A stretch of 6,379 nt of DNA. It comes from an uncultured Chloroflexota bacterium. Its GTDB lineage: Bacteria; Chloroflexota; Dehalococcoidia; SAR202; UBA11138. This document shows, one piece after another, positions 1 through 5,412 of this stretch. The notes beneath the pieces are model-generated. The model was not told where the DNA came from. It made no database searches and worked only from the letters and a program-made list of their open reading frames with translations. The first letter of the stretch is position 1. Each line of letters begins with the position of its first letter. The position numbers and the translations under genes are program-made. The stretch is from assembly GCA_913046025.1 (NCBI GenBank), contig CAJWRP010000137.1, forward strand, positions 1 through 6,379, read 5' to 3'.

Positions 1-1
1 A

Positions 2-889
2 ACGCGTTCGTCGGTCGACTACATTGGCGGGGCTCTGATCACCGCAGCACTGGCAACAATGACGCTTGGACTGGCCCGAATAGACGCGCTGGACTGGCTA
101 ACAGCTCTATACATGGCAGCGTCGCTGGTCCTCTTTGCACTATTCGTCGTAAGGCAAAGGTACGCACATGAACCACTGCTGCCCAAGGGCATGTTCAGGA
201 CCTGGGCGTTTCGCGCGTCCAACTTGGTACACATGCTGGTGGGCGCGGCGCTCATAATTGGGATGGTGACCATTCCACTGATGGCCAACACAGTTTTAAA
301 CCTTTCTCCCTTGGAGGGCGGACTGCACCTGATGCGTCTCACAGCTGCCATGCCTGTGGGTGCCGTCTTAGGTGGTATCGCTGCTCAGCGATTTAACTAC
401 AGAGTGCCAACTGTTGTTGGACTGGCATTAGCAGCAGCAGGATTCTGGCTAATGAGCGGCTGGGACCTAGCCATATCAGACCCGATGCTCACCATTCACC
501 TGGCGATTGCTGGACTGGGCTTCGGTCTAGTCATTGCGCCTGTGGCTCTGGCTGCCATCAACTCTGTCCGCGAAGACGACAAGGGGACCGCAGCTTCGCT
601 CATAACCGGCGCCAGGATTACGGGCATGGCCTTAGGGCTTGCGGCACTGACCGCCTGGGGAACGAGTCACTTTGGCAATCTGGTCAGTGGCATGCAGGTC
701 CCCTACCAACTTATCGGAGAGTCCACACAGGCATATCATCAACGAACAGCCGAATATGTGCGACAGTTAACCGACGCAGGCCTGACCGTGTTCAACGATT
801 TCTTTCTGGTTGCAGCGGGTCTTTGTCTGCTGGGGATCTTGGCTGCTTTGTTCATGGCTTGGGACAAGAACCGAAGTCCTGAAACTTAG
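2..889 (+). CDS. DHA2-type MFS drug/H+ antiporter, C-terminal part (5' end outside window)
   Basis: Proton-coupled exporter of the EmrB/QacA (DHA2, 14-helix) branch of the major facilitator superfamily, acting in the inner membrane; the substrate cannot be read from sequence. The frame is open from base 2, so the ATG at 59 is internal: the preceding codons encode V-D-Y-I-G-G-A-L, the usual DHA2 stretch just before TM7. About 295 residues are visible. Hydrophobic segments lie near visible residues 8-26, 33-51, 75-96, 108-128, 135-153, 162-186, 198-220 and 265-287; eight segments fit TM7-TM14, so roughly the first 190-200 residues are missing at the left edge. A long hydrophilic loop (about 221-262) precedes the last helix, as is usual in DHA2 proteins. 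The gene ends at TAG 887-889 with a short polar tail. Family call is firm; drug specificity is not implied. Confidence 0.88.
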   Translation, partial: TRSSVDYIGGALITAALATMTLGLARIDALDWLTALYMAASLVLFALFVVRQRYAHEPLLPKGMFRTWAFRASNLVHMLVGAALIIGMVTIPLMANTVLNLSPLEGGLHLMRLTAAMPVGAVLGGIAAQRFNYRVPTVVGLALAAAGFWLMSGWDLAISDPMLTIHLAIAGLGFGLVIAPVALAAINSVREDDKGTAASLITGARITGMALGLAALTAWGTSHFGNLVSGMQVPYQLIGESTQAYHQRTAEYVRQLTDAGLTVFNDFFLVAAGLCLLGILAALFMAWDKNRSPET

Positions 890-1037
890 AGCCTCTGCAA
901 GATCTGCCGGAATCGCAGGCCAGGCTTCGGCATCTAAGATTTAGCCGATTGCTGTAAATACGCTTATTCAATACGGCTCCGATGGCACTTGTTCAGTTTA
1001 TGTGCGCAAACCAGGCAACTCAATTAGGGGGAAACTA
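890..1037. other. Intergenic spacer after the first MFS gene
   Basis: No gene is visible here. A weak hairpin (905-912 with 926-932, one bulged G, 13-nt loop) could end the MFS transcript but has no good T-run. No convincing -35/-10 pair was found. The right end carries the ribosome binding site of the ghost gene described next, so this stretch probably contains that gene's former promoter and leader. Confidence 0.4.
1026..1031 (+). promoter_or_regulatory. Strong Shine-Dalgarno of the ghost gene
   Basis: AGGGGG ends 6 nt before the ATG at 1038. This is the best ribosome binding site in the window, yet it serves an open frame of only 15 codons, which is a main reason to think that a full gene once started here. 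Confidence 0.7.
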
Positions 1038-1108
1038 ATGGCAGAGTATGCGCATCCTGAATCTATAGTTAACACGGAAGTATAGTCCGAACGCCAATTG
1101 AACGCTAG
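1038..1108 (+). pseudogene. Remnant of a rhodanese-type sulfurtransferase gene (internal deletion)
   Basis: The ATG at 1038 opens a 15-codon frame, MAEYAHPESIVNTEV, ending at TAG 1083-1085. From memory of the family, this resembles the start of bacterial thiosulfate/3-mercaptopyruvate sulfurtransferases (YAHPE-x-x-V-x-T-(D/E)-W-V). In a different frame, bases 1076-1105 encode GSIVRTPIER followed by TAG 1106-1108, resembling the family's C-terminus (W-G-(S/N)-x-V-x-x-P-I-E-(R/K)-stop). A hairpin terminator begins 22 nt later, as expected after a real gene end. The simplest reading is that about 270 internal codons were deleted, fusing the ends out of frame; GGAA at 1076-1079 fits both sides and could be junction microhomology. 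Intact enzymes move sulfane sulfur via a catalytic cysteine, which is absent here. Alternatives are a chance 15-codon leader peptide or an assembly collapse. The family assignment rests on recalled motifs, not on a search. Confidence 0.6.
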
Positions 1109-1130
1109 CCTGAGTTAAGTCCATATGTAG

Positions 1131-1161
1131 ATAAAGGGCGGCCCAACGGACCGCCCTTTAT
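1131..1161. terminator. Rho-independent terminator, likely bidirectional
   Basis: A perfect 11-bp stem, ATAAAGGGCGG (1131-1141) with CCGCCCTTTAT (1151-1161), encloses a 9-nt loop and is followed by TATTATT-like sequence. The A-rich left and T-rich right arms allow use in both directions. It lies 22 nt after the last stop of the ghost sulfurtransferase and was most likely that gene's terminator; it now also isolates the downstream MFS gene from upstream transcription. Confidence 0.85.
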
Positions 1162-1181
1162 TATTGGAAAGCTCGTGCAGA

Positions 1182-1208
1182 GGTTAATGGCTATAATGCC
1201 AACTAACC
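1182..1208 (+). promoter_or_regulatory. TATAAT -10 box within an imperfect palindrome (promoter/operator of second MFS gene)
   Basis: A perfect TATAAT (1192-1197) is flanked symmetrically by GGTTAATGGC (1182-1191) and GCCAACTAACC (1198-1208). The arms pair over 9 bp with a small internal loop. It sits 51 nt before the TTG start of the MFS gene and just past a terminator, the expected place for its promoter. No good -35 exists at 16-18 bp (TTGGAA at 1164-1169 is 22 bp away), and the TG of an extended -10 is displaced by one base, so an activator may be needed or the palindrome may bind a repressor. The regulator is unknown. Confidence 0.45.
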
Positions 1209-1238
1209 GTTCAGCGGTGTTGCACCAGATGCATAACA

Positions 1239-1243
1239 GAGGG
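1239..1243 (+). promoter_or_regulatory. Ribosome binding site deciding a TTG start
   Basis: GAGGG (1239-1243) lies 4-5 nt before TTG at 1248. The frame has a stop at 1194-1196 and no ATG or GTG between that stop and 1248, so TTG is the best-supported start for the second MFS protein. Confidence 0.55.
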
Positions 1244-1247
1244 CTCA

Positions 1248-2483
1248 TTGCAGACTTCGGAAGATGAAAAGTCACTTCTCAAGCGGCCATACGTAGTGCT
1301 GGCGCTCGTCAGCCTTGCAGAGTTCATGGCCATGTCCATCTGGTTCTCCTTTTCAGCCATAAAGCCCCTGATATCAGACCAGTGGGAGATATCCAACACG
1401 GACACCGGCCTCATCCTTGCAGCATTTCAACTAGGTTACATACTTGCCGTGCCACTGATGGGTTACCTGGCAGACCTATTCAACGTGCGCAAGGTTTTCG
1501 CCATATCAGCACTGACAGCAGCACTGTTGAACTTGGCATTCGCGCTGTTGGCCAACGATCTATTGTCGGCGCTACTCCTGCGATTCATAGTAGGAATGGC
1601 TATGGCGGGAGTTTACACACCTGGAATCAAATTCCTGTCTTCATGGTTCGAACCTAAACAGCGGGGGCGATCTGTGGGCATATTCGTCGGAGCACTTGTG
1701 GCAGGCTCCGCATCACCGTATCTCCTGACACCACTGGCGCAGGACTGGGGATGGCAGGCGCTGGTTTTTATTACGGTAGGAGGAGCCATAGCCGCCGCCG
1801 CACTTATGGCATTTGTTGTGCCCGACGCGGAAGTCAATATCGCACCAGGGACCCGTGGCTACAACTTCGGCATCCTAAAAGACAAGCCTATGGCACTGAT
1901 GAACGCAGGCTATGTTTCCCACATGTGGGAGCTATATGCCATGTGGGCTTGGATAGGCCCGTTCCTGGTCTTCGCTTTCCTCCAGAGAGGTGAATCTGAG
2001 GCCTTCGCTAATTCCTTCGGCGGGCTGCTAGCGTTTCTAATTATCGCTGTAGGAGCGCCTGCCAGTGTCATTGCAGGCATTCTAAGTGACAGGTTTGGAC
2101 GCACGGCGGTGGCTGGGCTATTCCTGCTCACCAGCGCCATAATCTCCTTCTTCTTTGGCTTCTTGGCCGCCGCGCCCATAGCCCTAATTGCAAGCATAGG
2201 AATTGTTTACGGCTTCAGCATCGTGGGAGACTCATCCGTGTTCTCTACAGGCATCACAGAGCTTGCCCCATCGCGGAACATAGGCGCAGCACTAGGACTA
2301 CAGTCGCTTCTGGGCTTCGGTATTACAATCATTTCCATAGCTCTATTTGGATTCATCGTTGACCACGCGAGCTGGGAGATCGCCTTCCTTAGCTTGGGCA
2401 TCGGCGCGGTGGTCGGTCCGCTAGCCATGGTTTGGTTGAGACGTCTTCCAGAATCAGCACGCATGGCTGCCGGTAAAAGGTGA
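1248..2483 (+). CDS. MFS transporter, 12-helix, substrate unknown
   Basis: Complete 411-residue secondary transporter of the inner membrane. The start is TTG with GAGGG upstream; the protein begins MQTSEDEK, a short acidic cytoplasmic tail, then TM1 from about residue 14. MFS motif A is clear in the loop between TM2 and TM3 (G-Y-L-A-D-L-F-N-V-R-K, 72-82) and is repeated in the second half as G-I-L-S-D-R-F-G-R (277-285), the sign of the internal 6+6 duplication. A central cytoplasmic loop lies near 192-215. An aromatic segment G-Y-V-S-H-M-W-E-L-Y-A-M-W-A-W (221-235) opens the second half and looks like a subfamily signature at the start of TM7. Length is normal. The gene stands alone between a terminator upstream and a 284-nt spacer downstream, so it is probably monocistronic under the palindromic promoter. 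No neighbour indicates the substrate; import or export of a small organic anion or a purine-related compound would both be guesses. Confidence 0.9.
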   Translation: MQTSEDEKSLLKRPYVVLALVSLAEFMAMSIWFSFSAIKPLISDQWEISNTDTGLILAAFQLGYILAVPLMGYLADLFNVRKVFAISALTAALLNLAFALLANDLLSALLLRFIVGMAMAGVYTPGIKFLSSWFEPKQRGRSVGIFVGALVAGSASPYLLTPLAQDWGWQALVFITVGGAIAAAALMAFVVPDAEVNIAPGTRGYNFGILKDKPMALMNAGYVSHMWELYAMWAWIGPFLVFAFLQRGESEAFANSFGGLLAFLIIAVGAPASVIAGILSDRFGRTAVAGLFLLTSAIISFFFGFLAAAPIALIASIGIVYGFSIVGDSSVFSTGITELAPSRNIGAALGLQSLLGFGITIISIALFGFIVDHASWEIAFLSLGIGAVVGPLAMVWLRRLPESARMAAGKR

Positions 2484-2767
2484 CTATTGCCAAAATCCCA
2501 CAGCCATCAAGCAGCATCAAACTCACAGCAAACCGATGATTTAGCGGAGGTGTGGGATGGCAGGAGTCGCGCCTGTGTCCTTTGTCCTTCTGCTACTGGC
2601 CTTCCGCCGTCTCTGGGTCTGATTTTTCTGAATAATTGGCTGACCGAAATTTAAGCACCTAAGCCCAATTCCGGTGCTGCGCCAGTTGTAACGGTGTGCT
2701 AACCTGCACACGGTGACTTCATTTTCTCCGCCCCCAATATCATCAAGGGGAGAGCAGCAGGACTCAA
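2484..2767. other. Spacer between second MFS gene and deaminase
   Basis: No credible gene or strong terminator is present in these 284 nt. An 8-bp inverted repeat (2495-2502 with 2551-2558) is separated by 48 nt and may be chance. The 18-bp dyad at 2694-2711 is listed separately. AGGGGAG (2746-2752) is too far from the deaminase start to be its main ribosome binding site, whereas AGGA at 2759-2762 is well placed. Confidence 0.4.
2694..2711. promoter_or_regulatory. 18-bp dyad, possible operator upstream of deaminase
   Basis: GTGTGC-TAACCT-GCACAC is a perfect 6-bp inverted repeat with a 6-nt centre, located 56 nt before the deaminase ATG. The size and N6 spacing suit a dimeric repressor; as RNA it would form a small hairpin. 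No T-run follows, so it is not a terminator. Confidence 0.35.
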
Positions 2768-3778
2768 ATGACATCCAACTCAGACTGGTTCGACAAGGTA
2801 CCCAAGGTGGAGCTACACCTCCATCTTGAAGGGGCAATACCTCGTCCCGCCCTGTGGGAACTGATGCAGAAATATGGCGGCGATGCCTCGGTGCCAGACA
2901 TACAAGCATTGAATGAAAAGTTTACGTTTGCAAACTTCCAGGAATTCATTCAGACGTGGATATGGAAGAACCAGTTTCTGCGCGAGTACGAAGACTTCAC
3001 ATTTTTCAGCGAGGCCTTCGCCCGCGAGCTCGTGAGCCAGAACATACGATACGCCGAGACCTTTTTTTCGCCGGTGCGCTTCACAGAGGTCGGCATGGAG
3101 GCAGGCCTTCTCTTCGAGGCAGTGCGCCGCGGACTGAATAAGGTGCCGGATGTTGATGTACCTCTTATCTCTGACTTAACGCGGGACTACGGCCCCGATC
3201 AGGCGAAGGTCACTCTGGCAGAGGTCAATGAGTCCAAGGGAAGCGGCATAATCGGCATCGGTCTAGGTGGTTCAGAGCACAACTTTGCCGCGGAGCTATT
3301 CACCGAGGTTTACGCGCAGGCTCGCGATATGGGCTTTCATGTGACGGCACATGCGGGCGAAGCAGCAGGTCCAGAAAGCGTATGGGGCGCAATTCAGCAC
3401 CTGCAAGCGGAGCGCATAGGCCACGGCGTACGCTCCGGCGAAGACGAAGCTTTGTTAGATCACCTGGTCGAGTCGAAGATCCCACTGGAGATGTGCCCGC
3501 ACTCCAACGTTTGCACCCAGGTAGTGGAGTCTATCGAACAGCACCCTGTGAAGAAATATTTCGACCGTGGCATCATGGTCACTGTGAACACGGACGACCC
3601 TGGAATGTTCGGGAACACGCTGTCCAGCGAATACCGTTTGCTTCACGAACGCCTAGGCTTCTCGCAGGACGAAATACGACAAGTAATACTCAACGGCGTC
3701 AACTCCACATGGCTGCCGGAAGACCGCAAGGCCGCGATGGTCAGCGAATTCATTTCATACGAAGCCTGGGCAGGATAG
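2768..3778 (+). CDS. Adenosine deaminase-family purine deaminase (adenosine/adenine-type)
   Basis: Complete 336-residue cytosolic zinc hydrolase of the adenosine/AMP deaminase family, expected to deaminate a 6-aminopurine (adenosine to inosine, or adenine to hypoxanthine). Catalytic elements are intact and in order: H17 and H19 in H-L-H-L-E-G (zinc ligands), G-L-G-G-S-E (165-170), zinc ligand H195 and catalytic E198 in H-A-G-E, catalytic H219 in R-I-G-H-G, C-P-H-S-N (243-247), and D276-D277 in N-T-D-D-P. Length is typical. The start is ATG 2768 with AGGA five nt upstream. Two positions differ from classical adenosine deaminases: Glu21 replaces the Asp of HxHLDG that contacts the ribose, as in adenine deaminases, and C-P-H-S-N replaces C-P-T-S-N. 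Specificity is therefore open; adenine, adenosine or 6-aminodeoxyfutalosine (menaquinone pathway) are all possible in this family. No purine genes adjoin it. Confidence 0.9.
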   Translation: MTSNSDWFDKVPKVELHLHLEGAIPRPALWELMQKYGGDASVPDIQALNEKFTFANFQEFIQTWIWKNQFLREYEDFTFFSEAFARELVSQNIRYAETFFSPVRFTEVGMEAGLLFEAVRRGLNKVPDVDVPLISDLTRDYGPDQAKVTLAEVNESKGSGIIGIGLGGSEHNFAAELFTEVYAQARDMGFHVTAHAGEAAGPESVWGAIQHLQAERIGHGVRSGEDEALLDHLVESKIPLEMCPHSNVCTQVVESIEQHPVKKYFDRGIMVTVNTDDPGMFGNTLSSEYRLLHERLGFSQDEIRQVILNGVNSTWLPEDRKAAMVSEFISYEAWAG

Positions 3779-3826
3779 AGCTACTCCTTCCAGCCAACAA
3801 CTTCACAGAGGACGTTGGCAAAGAAC

Positions 3827-3878
3827 GAGTCTGGATGTTTTTTCAATTTTCTTCGCGAATACGCGAAAGTCCAGATTC
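3827..3878. repeat. Nested inverted repeat downstream of deaminase
   Basis: GAGTCTGGA (3827-3835) pairs with TCCAGATTC (3870-3878), 9 bp with one G-T wobble; inside it TTCGCG (3852-3857) pairs with CGCGAA (3862-3867) around AATA. The T-runs lie before the inner hairpin and not after the outer one, so a standard intrinsic terminator is doubtful. It may still protect or end the deaminase mRNA. Confidence 0.4.
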
Positions 3879-3964
3879 TTATCGTGTCGCCAAACCCACT
3901 GTCTCCATTGGTAGTATCTATGCTCCCATCTTACGTTAGAACGATTCTTGAATTGGAGAGATTC

Positions 3965-3991
3965 TTGCCAGCCCTTCGGACCTGATATAAC
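3965..3991 (+). promoter_or_regulatory. Sigma70-like promoter candidate for the deacetylase gene
   Basis: TTGCCA (3965-3970, five of six matches to TTGACA) and TATAAC (3986-3991, five of six to TATAAT) are 15 bp apart, slightly short, but an in-register TG (3983-3984) makes an extended -10. Transcription would start near 3998, giving a leader of about 130 nt. This is the best promoter match I found in the window. Confidence 0.45.
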
Positions 3992-4038
3992 ATCTGGCGC
4001 AACGAGACCGTCAGCCGGATGCGGGGAACGGCGAAGGG
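3972..4038 (+). ncRNA. Possible structured leader element (two nested helices), no known class recognised
   Basis: CCCTTCG (3972-3978) is complementary to CGAAGGG (4032-4038), and inside it CATCTGGC (3991-3998) pairs with GCCGGATG (4014-4021) with one wobble around a 15-nt loop. The internal-loop strands are asymmetric. It resembles an aptamer leader, but it conflicts with the promoter call, because transcripts starting near 3998 would lack the 5' arms. It would require a start further upstream. Folding energy and conservation were not computed. Confidence 0.25.
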
Positions 4039-4127
4039 ATACCAACCAGCTAATTAGGAAAACCACCCTCCATCCAGGCTTCCCTCCCGTTGTACATCGA
4101 AATTCCAAACGAAAGGCTAAACAAAAT

Positions 4128-5309
4128 ATGACGGATTTACTTCTCAAGGGCGGCGAGGTCATTGATCCGTCGCAGAACATACGAGGCAAGCTGGACGTCG
4201 CAGTTAAGGACGGCGTCATAAGCCAGGTGGCAGCGGATATCGACCCCAGCGGATTCGCACAGGTCGTCAACGTATCCGGCAACATTGTTATGCCAGGCAT
4301 GATCGACCTGCACACCCACGTCTACGAAGGCATCAATCAGACCGGCGTCAGCCCCGACGTGGCTGGTGTTGGCTCCGGCGTAACCACTGTTGTCGACGCT
4401 GGCAGCTCCGGCTGCTACAGCTTTGGCGGCTTTCCGAAGTTCGTTGTGCCTAACAACAAGACGCGCATCGTTTGCATGCTGCATATCTCGCGCGTCGGCC
4501 TACTCTACCAGCCAGACACAGCCAGTCGTCAGGACATCGACGTTGAAGAGACGGTACGGATAATCAAGGCCAACCAGCCGCTTATCCAGGGCGTCAAGAT
4601 TCGCGCCGTTGGGCCTGGCGTAACGGCCATGGGCATCGAGATGATCAAGCTGGCCAAACAGGCTGCCACTGAGGGTGGTGTTCGGCTCATGGTACACATC
4701 GGCGATCGAAGCATCCGGGAGTCTGGCGGCCCCACGCTCACACAAGAGCTGCTGCCTCTGCTGGAGAAGGGCGACATCATCACGCACCTGTTCAGCGGAA
4801 ACCCGGGGCGTATTATCGATGCCGACAACAAAGTTATCCCTGAAATCCTGGAAGCCCAGGAGCGAGGGGTCTTCCTGGATACGGCGCACGGACGCCAGAA
4901 CTTCAGCTTCGATGTTGCCAAGAGAGCTGTGGATGGGGGCGTCCGACCGCTCAGCATCAGCACTGACCTGACCATACCCGGACGGCTGAACACCGTTCAT
5001 AGCATCACGGAGATGCTTTCCAGGTTCCTGGCGCTGGGATACTCTCTGGAAGACGTTGTCCGTATGTCCACCATTAACCCAGCTACAGCAATAAACATGC
5101 AGGACCGGCTGGGAACGCTGGAGGTCGGCCGTACCGCCGATATCTCCGTGCTGAAAGAGGAGACCGGCAACTGGCTCTTCCACGACACCCAGGGCGACAC
5201 GCTCAAGGGCGACAAGGCTCTGGTGCCAGTGGTAACCATAAAGGACGGCGAAGTTATCGTGCCGGATTGGGGCCCCCGATCCTGGGGTTGGCTGCCTGAC
5301 ACAGCCTAG
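4128..5309 (+). CDS. Amidohydrolase/deacetylase-family metallohydrolase
   Basis: Predicted cytosolic binuclear-metal hydrolase of the dihydroorotase-like amidohydrolase superfamily, 393 residues. All metal ligands are visible: H62 and H64 in D-L-H-T-H, K157 in G-V-K-I-R (the lysine carboxylated to bridge two metals), H190 in M-V-H-I-G, H220 in T-H-L-F, and catalytic D280 in S-T-D. The N-terminal M-T-D-L-L-L-K-G-G-E-V-I-D-P strand and C-terminal G-x-L-E-V-G-R-x-A-D-I-S segment form the beta-sandwich typical of the superfamily. The pattern fits the deacetylase subgroup known from Atu3266 and EF_0837, where studied members cleave acetyl esters or N-acetyl groups; the true substrate here is unknown. 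I chose ATG 4128, with AAGG 11 nt upstream, because the conserved N-terminus begins there; a frame-open extension to TTG 3948 looks unlike protein. The gene has its own promoter candidate and ends before a strong terminator, so it is probably monocistronic. Confidence 0.9.
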   Translation: MTDLLLKGGEVIDPSQNIRGKLDVAVKDGVISQVAADIDPSGFAQVVNVSGNIVMPGMIDLHTHVYEGINQTGVSPDVAGVGSGVTTVVDAGSSGCYSFGGFPKFVVPNNKTRIVCMLHISRVGLLYQPDTASRQDIDVEETVRIIKANQPLIQGVKIRAVGPGVTAMGIEMIKLAKQAATEGGVRLMVHIGDRSIRESGGPTLTQELLPLLEKGDIITHLFSGNPGRIIDADNKVIPEILEAQERGVFLDTAHGRQNFSFDVAKRAVDGGVRPLSISTDLTIPGRLNTVHSITEMLSRFLALGYSLEDVVRMSTINPATAINMQDRLGTLEVGRTADISVLKEETGNWLFHDTQGDTLKGDKALVPVVTIKDGEVIVPDWGPRSWGWLPDTA

Positions 5310-5344
5310 AGAGTCGTTCGTTCAATCGCCAAGCCAAGTATGCG

Positions 5345-5385
5345 AAAATACAGGGCAGATTTTTCATATATCTGCCCTGTATTTT
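5345..5385. terminator. Strong intrinsic terminator after the deacetylase gene
   Basis: A perfect 16-bp stem (5345-5360 with 5370-5385) surrounds the 9-nt loop TTTTCATAT. AAAA on the left and TTTTT on the right make it usable in both directions. It begins 36 nt after the deacetylase stop and ends only 27 nt before the crotonase start. Confidence 0.92.
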
Positions 5386-5401
5386 TGAGTTACCCATGAA
5401 C

Positions 5402-5405
5402 GGAG
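5402..5405 (+). promoter_or_regulatory. Ribosome binding site deciding the TTG start of the crotonase
   Basis: GGAG lies 7 nt before TTG at 5413. The nearby ATG at 5396 is in another frame and encodes only six codons (MNGVID), its TGA overlapping the TTG as TTGA. TTG is therefore the supported start. Confidence 0.75.
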
Positions 5406-5412
5406 TTATAGA

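Larger units (their letters stand above)
3779..4127. other. 349-nt spacer/leader between deaminase and deacetylase
   Basis: No gene is seen. The deacetylase frame stays open here for about 60 codons back to a TTG at 3948, but the encoded stretch is basic and irregular and precedes the conserved N-terminus, so I treat it as non-coding. The spacer holds a nested inverted repeat (3827-3878), three GATTCTT copies (3874-3880, 3943-3949, 3960-3966), a promoter candidate (3965-3991) and a pair of nested complementary arms (3972-4038), each listed separately. Confidence 0.6.

Noticed and set aside
905..932. Hairpin after the first MFS gene as a terminator
   Set aside because: The stem needs a bulge, the loop is long, and no T-run follows; kept only as a note in the spacer entry.
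2495..2558. Distant 8-bp inverted repeat (ATCCCACA/TGTGGGAT)
   Set aside because: The arms are 48 nt apart with no T-run and no further symmetry; expected by chance in a spacer of this length.
2725..2753. Hairpin hiding a ribosome binding site before the deaminase
   Set aside because: CCCC/GGGG pairing exists but the hidden AGGGGAG is 15 nt from the start and the remaining stem needs a 3-nt bulge; AGGA at 2759 is the likelier site.
3382..3939. 185-codon plus-strand open frame overlapping the 3' part of the deaminase
   Set aside because: It is an out-of-frame shadow rich in Arg, Pro and Ser, while the deaminase frame holds the conserved residues there.
3955..4061. TPP or glycine riboswitch
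   Set aside because: ACCTGAT and GCGAAGGGA recall the TPP 3' half, and GGAGAG plus CGGCGAAGGG recall the glycine aptamer, but there is no CTGAGA for TPP and no CTCTCAGG partner for glycine, so neither fold can form.
3948..4127. 60-codon N-terminal extension of the deacetylase from a TTG start
   Set aside because: The extension is basic and irregular, while family proteins begin at the M-T-D-L-L-L-K-G-G-E segment encoded from ATG 4128, which has its own AAGG upstream.
4500..5183. Long minus-strand open frame opposite the deacetylase gene
   Set aside because: It lies wholly antisense to a gene with complete catalytic motifs and shows no recognisable protein features.
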